The position numbers and the translations under genes were made by a program. Shown here piece by piece: positions 61,901 to 64,000 of a stretch of DNA of 64,000 nucleotides. The DNA comes from Armatimonadota bacterium (GTDB taxonomy: Bacteria > Armatimonadota > Fimbriimonadia > Fimbriimonadales > GBS-DC), in the NCBI GenBank assembly GCA_013359125.1, contig JABWCR010000009.1:1-64000 (forward strand), read 5' to 3'. Numbering within the stretch: position 1 is the stretch's first letter; each line of letters opens with the position of its first letter. The notes beneath the pieces were generated by a model. The model saw nothing but the letters and a program-made list of their open reading frames with translations, was not told the DNA's origin and made no database searches.

Positions 61901-64000
61901 ACCGAGCGAATCGATGGTCATGTCGCTCGGCCCGGACACCAGCGACCACGTAACAGGCAGAGTCCCCTGCGTCAAACTGGGCGTCGGCCCGACATAGGCA
62001 ACGCCCTCGGCCACTGTCTCATCCCCAATCTCCGCGATCACCGGCGGGATTGTTTGAGTTACCACAACTGGGCCAAAGACCGCGAAATTGTTCCCTTCGT
62101 TCGATTCGCTCAGGCGATCGTCCGCATCGGTTCTGAGAATGAGGTAGTACGTCCCCGGCGCAATCCCCGGCAGAGCATTCTCGATAACACGCTGGTACTC
62201 GTCGCCCGACGCTCGCAAGTGGCGAAGCTGATCGGCGCAGATCCACCGAATGTCGTTCCCAACCTGATCGTCCGTGGATAGATAGACGCAATCGCTCCAA
62301 TTGCCCACCGCGTCGCCCTGGCCGATGTTGCGGGTTTTCCAGCGCAAGATGTAGCTTTGTCCGGTACCCATCTCGGTCGGCAAGTCTAACGGTTGGATGA
62401 CCAGATCGGGCGCGAACCCTGTGCGGAAGGTTCCAACGTCCGATAGAGCCTCTACATTGCAACCGTTCTTGCTCTTGGCGCGATAGTAGTAGGTGGTGTT
62501 CGGCCTCAAACCCGCGAGCATTACCAAGTGGCTTTGCGTCAAAGTCTGGCTGACCGTAGTACTGCTGCCCAAGCCGGGCGTCTCGCCATACTCCACCTGC
62601 GACGTGCTTGGGATGTTGGTCGTCCACTGAATAGCCGCTTGAACCTGCGCGACCTGATGCCGCAACTGTGTTATGACCGGCGGCAAGGCCGCAACCGTAA
62701 AGCTTCGCGTTGCAGGCGAAGCATCCACCTTGCCGCCCGTATCCCTTGCGCGAACTCTAAAGGTGTGCGCGCCGTCGCTCAACCCTGTCAAATGGATCGT
62801 CGTTGCTGCCGAATAGTCCGACCACGGCTGCAGATCGATTTGATAAGCGTATTGCAATTGGCCCACCGGCGTATGGTCGTCCTGGCCGGTAACCGTAAAC
62901 GCCACGCTTGCCTGGCAGACCGTTGAACCCTCTCCAGGCCCGCTCACAATGCTCGTTTCTGGCGGATCGTTCACGCCCAAGACCACTGTTGCTCGCGCTA
63001 TTACGTTGTTGTTCTCGTTCGATTCGGGCACAGTCTGGGACGCATCCGCCACCAGCAGCAGGTAGTAGGCGCCGGGCGTCGGCCTTCCCGTGATCGTAGC
63101 CGCGGCGTTCCTCGGCAACGTCTGATTAGGATCAAGCCCGCCCGGAGACCCCAGTTCGCCAATGAACAGATCGTTCTGGTCCCATGTCTGATTCTGAGAC
63201 AGATAGATCCGATCGATCCATGGTTGGGCGGCACGGGCGGCGCCCTGGTTCTGAATGTGCCACGACACGTTAAACGGCACATCCGGCGTAACCTCGGCGG
63301 GCGAATTCAGATTCAGCGGCACTAGGTCGGGCGCCTGCCGCGTCGTAAATCGGCCCTCTTGCGACATCCCTTCGTGACCGCACGCATCGCGCGAGATCGC
63401 CCTAAACGCATACTCCGTGTTCGGCGCCAGATCGGTGATCGTAACCGAGTGCTCGGTAACCCGCGTCCCGTTCAAAGCGCTTCGAAGCCAAGACTGATCG
63501 ATCACGCGACGATACTCGACCTGCGAGGTCGCCGCCTCGTTCGTCGTCCAGGTGATCGTCGCCGACACGGGCGTAACGTTGGTCGAAAGCAAATTACCGA
63601 TGACCGGGCTGACGGTATCGACCACAAAAGTGCGCGAAGCCGGAGTCGGATCGATGTTTCCAAACGGGTCTCTGGCGACGACCTCGAACGTATGGCTGCC
63701 CTCGTCGAGTTGAGCAAACGCGCGCGAGGTCGCAGAACTCCAGGCCGACCAATTGCCCCCGTCGATCCGCCACTGATACTCCAGCGCATTGCTCGGCCAG
63801 AAGTTGTCGGCGCCGACCCAAACAAAACTGACCGGCAACGAGCAGGCCTGCGCGCCCGGCCCCGATGTGATCGTCGTCTCGGGAGGCGTCGTGTCGGCCA
63901 GCGTCCTAAACATCAAGTCGACCGAGGCGCCGCTGTTCCCGCATCGATCCGCCGAACGAACTCGGAAATGATAGAGGGTGTCCAGACCCAATCCTTGGAT
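55973..64000 (-). CDS. giant multidomain surface protein (FN3, CARDB, Ig, dockerin), 5' end outside window
   Basis: At least 2675 residues; the frame is open through the right edge, so the start is missing. Order from N to C: FN3-like repeats with 'I(T/Q)WTTN(x)xxxSQVEY' strands, two CARDB modules (63.35-62.95 kb and 62.45-62.05 kb) ending in 'ADxxxxxxESNExNN', an Ig-like putative-binding domain (IPPVIAEIGDETVAEG), further beta domains, and a Cys-rich zone near 60.25-59.75 kb (YCYECNGLRC, CSNCGGPGG, CERCDPNQPPGRERC). A module near 57.86-57.26 kb reads VFEDGYYIEALDRSSGIKVK and WVLIDDGDGREAKIYL, an OB-fold-like pair. Near the end are a Big_9-type domain (FRGIDRFSYTIMGPSG), a beta domain (VRLTGRVHLQNFAGAV) and a dockerin pair (GDANGDDQIDDSDLA, GDVNGDQVVDDRDLA). 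A secreted adhesive or scaffold role is inferred. Confidence 0.88.
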   Translation of the reverse strand: MQGLGLDTLYHFRVRSADRCGNSGASVDLMFRTLADTTPPETTITSGPGAQACSLPVSFVWVGADNFWPSNALEYQWRIDGGNWSAWSSATSRAFAQLDEGSHTFEVVARDPFGNIDPTPASRTFVVDTVSPVIGNLLSTNVTPVSATITWTTNEAATSQVEYRRVIDQSWLRSALNGTRVTEHSVTITDLAPNTEYAFRAISRDACGHEGMSQEGRFTTRQAPDLVPLNLNSPAEVTPDVPFNVSWHIQNQGAARAAQPWIDRIYLSQNQTWDQNDLFIGELGSPGGLDPNQTLPRNAAATITGRPTPGAYYLLLVADASQTVPESNENNNVIARATVVLGVNDPPETSIVSGPGEGSTVCQASVAFTVTGQDDHTPVGQLQYAYQIDLQPWSDYSAATTIHLTGLSDGAHTFRVRARDTGGKVDASPATRSFTVAALPPVITQLRHQVAQVQAAIQWTTNIPSTSQVEYGETPGLGSSTTVSQTLTQSHLVMLAGLRPNTTYYYRAKSKNGCNVEALSDVGTFRTGFAPDLVIQPLDLPTEMGTGQSYILRWKTRNIGQGDAVGNWSDCVYLSTDDQVGNDIRWICADQLRHLRASGDEYQRVIENALPGIAPGTYYLILRTDADDRLSESNEGNNFAVFGPVVVTQTIPPVIAEIGDETVAEGVAYVGPTPSLTQGTLPVTWSLVSGPSDMTIDSLGRVHWQQAIGAADPITVTIKASNAAGSDEESWRLLVPVTYAATVSTDVNVAPAGTPVPLVGEARFLGNNAPAPNVPVEIRLTVRGFKRTIKTRTNSQGVFMEVFEPLPREAGRYTVGASHPSDPEDYDQDQFTIVGAYTKPDSLALDMVPLIPAISQLELINPGEAPLNGLTWTLENAPPQIGAQVQMPSTLPGLATVPIQVSVICNEPIELHGTANIVIRSQEGAEWRLPVRIDVRPPRPVLTARPGTATAGMLVGRQTLVDVQISNDGGAATDTVRISLPNVPWMRLATPEVIGPLAPGDTATVSLLLEPPADLPLGEYTGGFVVGAGRSYGITVDYRLNAITDAKGDLAVFVEDESTYYDDQGNPRTDGPLLANSIVQLLDPITQAVLHETVAGPDEPVEFADITAGNYVVNVRAAGHAPYRQNIRIEAGRENAHVAFTPRETIRYNWVVTPTQIPDVNIITLEAVFETNVPAPVVTVDPPVVDLADFDGDSMQINFTIENHGLITAEGVEFALPTHPRWRFTMLSEQIGTLRARERRIVPVRIERVQLGPMSDGPCSVTTWVKYCYECNGLRCINVPVTFLNTKAGCHGIPGGGGGWSGCSNCGGPGGPYHIVPSTRPPDPCERCDPNQPPGRERCIDVSRFADGAAEAIAEFIEALTAQQADVEVELPTVEACYQEVCCPDGTKKTRLTASVGGAIELSVNLAGKHFELEVGREFNVPGLGTVEADLEFEFDIGVSPKIEGDIQIGLDWGCNGLCLTGEATIRGEVGIGLNNLVMGGEVEVNGVEYRANLRVEANAELAGSINVSYDQCRDDPWQFAACFEGVYLNLQGELTFEVNNISYNIDLGCKRVALICPIGNCDHVECDYINCDGFQPLLNVTPPDMSQLRNLLLESTARDLYDYKMIPVESHAAHLLGQEPRVQEEEGVCARVRLQIEQQLTMQRQAFDAALEIVNPSTTSDVSRILTAITFFDAEGNPADDKFAIYPPTLRNVTAVDGTGLLPPTTIANINWIIVPRENAAPMQATRYYVGGLLQFEFEGATHVVRLEPMPIDVLPDPRLVLDYFMQSRVYSDDPFTPEVERAEPFSLGLILKNIGFGAARDVQIQSSQPRIVENERGLLIDFQIVGSQVNDRPITPSLNVNLGDVPPGMTSVARWLLISSLQGRFVEFNADYRHVNPLGDQSLSLIETPIGTHFLDHVVRIQHPDDDNRPDFLVNDDPINDEEELPDGVYSSDGSFANVTAIANGTIDAPITDVRLSTIGRIPTTPQGFVYIRWPDPAQGRFRLVGVTRLDGRPIFMGDNAWTTHRIRRPAGGAPVEENRLHVFDHNPTAFYVLTYERRIPENITPGEAKLQPDGQRVIAGAELGAAVTAVFEDGYYIEALDRSSGIKVKGGIVLEGDRVKVEGFMATDSNDERFIDARGPAARIVKVGEGPLDPLMISVRSLYAGDYFYHAGTGVGQRGMAGGVGLNPVGLLLKVQGRVTDSTNDWVLIDDGDGREAKIYLAEDSVAPPVGQFISAIGVLSVEKINGQLYPALRIRRTDDLREVSATQILAAPEALLRTGFNLLSMPGMAANPNPLSVLSEFAGAGLTDRLRRFDAAGQREIVYNSANPADFGNMLWPDGFQLRLNAGERLYYEYQGVRTESGDLWVSLPKTGVTLIGSGFDAEVDWSSTKVTDGAKTVTLLSASRIEVPVWLNSIAYYFDAATQTDKRLGIDLDNPDSTRMQPWYGYWVSTSRDNLALFITSGGPLAMDDRVSTSVNTAVNISVLANDRNPNNENITIVSFDQGRHGAVTLVDGATLRYDPETGFRGIDRFSYTIMGPSGVRSTAVVTVVVGLVRLTGRVHLQNFAGAVNALPVILEINDQTYEIRLTGSGQLGTFTADLPPAGRHLVRVKPRGYLRESQFVTTAGQDLEIEFRGLLIGDANGDDQIDDSDLAIVLTQFGDSGFGRLGDVNGDQVVDDRDLAAVITNLGAR

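Overview
The window comes from a GC-rich, diderm, flagellated bacterium, most likely a member of Armatimonadota (Fimbriimonadia-like). This is an inference from protein style. The prepilin-like protein at 30903 carries the [21 protein letters not shown] start with the [14 protein letters not shown] continuation and an H-X9-DG tail, and two giant secreted proteins end in dockerin-type repeats. kdsB (CMP-Kdo synthetase) and an HtrA protease argue for an outer membrane. The window has no rRNA, CRISPR array or complete mobile element. It opens inside a DinB-like gene and closes inside a giant surface-protein gene.

Region 1-5.8 kb is accessory. It holds an AlkD-like DNA alkylation repair gene, an ArsR/SRPBCC pair whose promoter overlaps a 26-bp palindrome at the start codon (probable leaderless, self-repressed operon), and a small restriction cluster (D12 adenine methylase, frameshifted HNH endonuclease, Mrr-type type IV nuclease) around purine-rich imperfect repeats. 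From 5.8 to 11.7 kb lie a large orphan protein, a DUF6265-like exported protein, a Prx6-type peroxiredoxin and a saccharopine-dehydrogenase-like enzyme.

From 11.7 to 22.8 kb the content is metabolic. It includes pgk-glyA, a convergent gap that may encode a ~130-nt structured RNA, a sugar-nucleotide cassette (two nucleotidyltransferases and a DegT aminotransferase), an EamA transporter, PBP4-type dacB, an aldo/keto reductase with a Gfo/Idh/MocA oxidoreductase, and ApbE. From 22.8 to 27.2 kb runs a + strand set: FGE-like lipoprotein, PfkB kinase, OPT transporter, small DUF5658-like membrane protein. Three tRNA genes follow (Arg-GCG, Arg-CCU, Ser-CGA), with a truncated SPFH-like remnant beside tRNA-Ser.

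From 27.8 to 41.6 kb is starch and surface biology: an autoregulated LacI-GH13-prepilin operon, a secreted esterase-like hydrolase, a giant Ig-repeat/dockerin protein, the yceD-rpmF-plsX operon and a second, very large secreted GH13 enzyme.

From 41.6 to 47.2 kb are a GspE/PilB ATPase and the classic rpmH-rnpA-yidD-yidC-khpB cluster (YidC carries a TPR-like insertion), then ahcY. From 47.2 to 51.8 kb are argF, a small anchored acidic protein, a Kbl/BioF-type synthase, htrA and kdsB. Flagellin (52.0 kb) has a long structured leader. On the opposite strand lie a large-type SRP RNA with Alu domain, dnaX and a translin-family protein, probably co-transcribed. The final 8 kb is one giant CARDB/FN3/dockerin surface protein.
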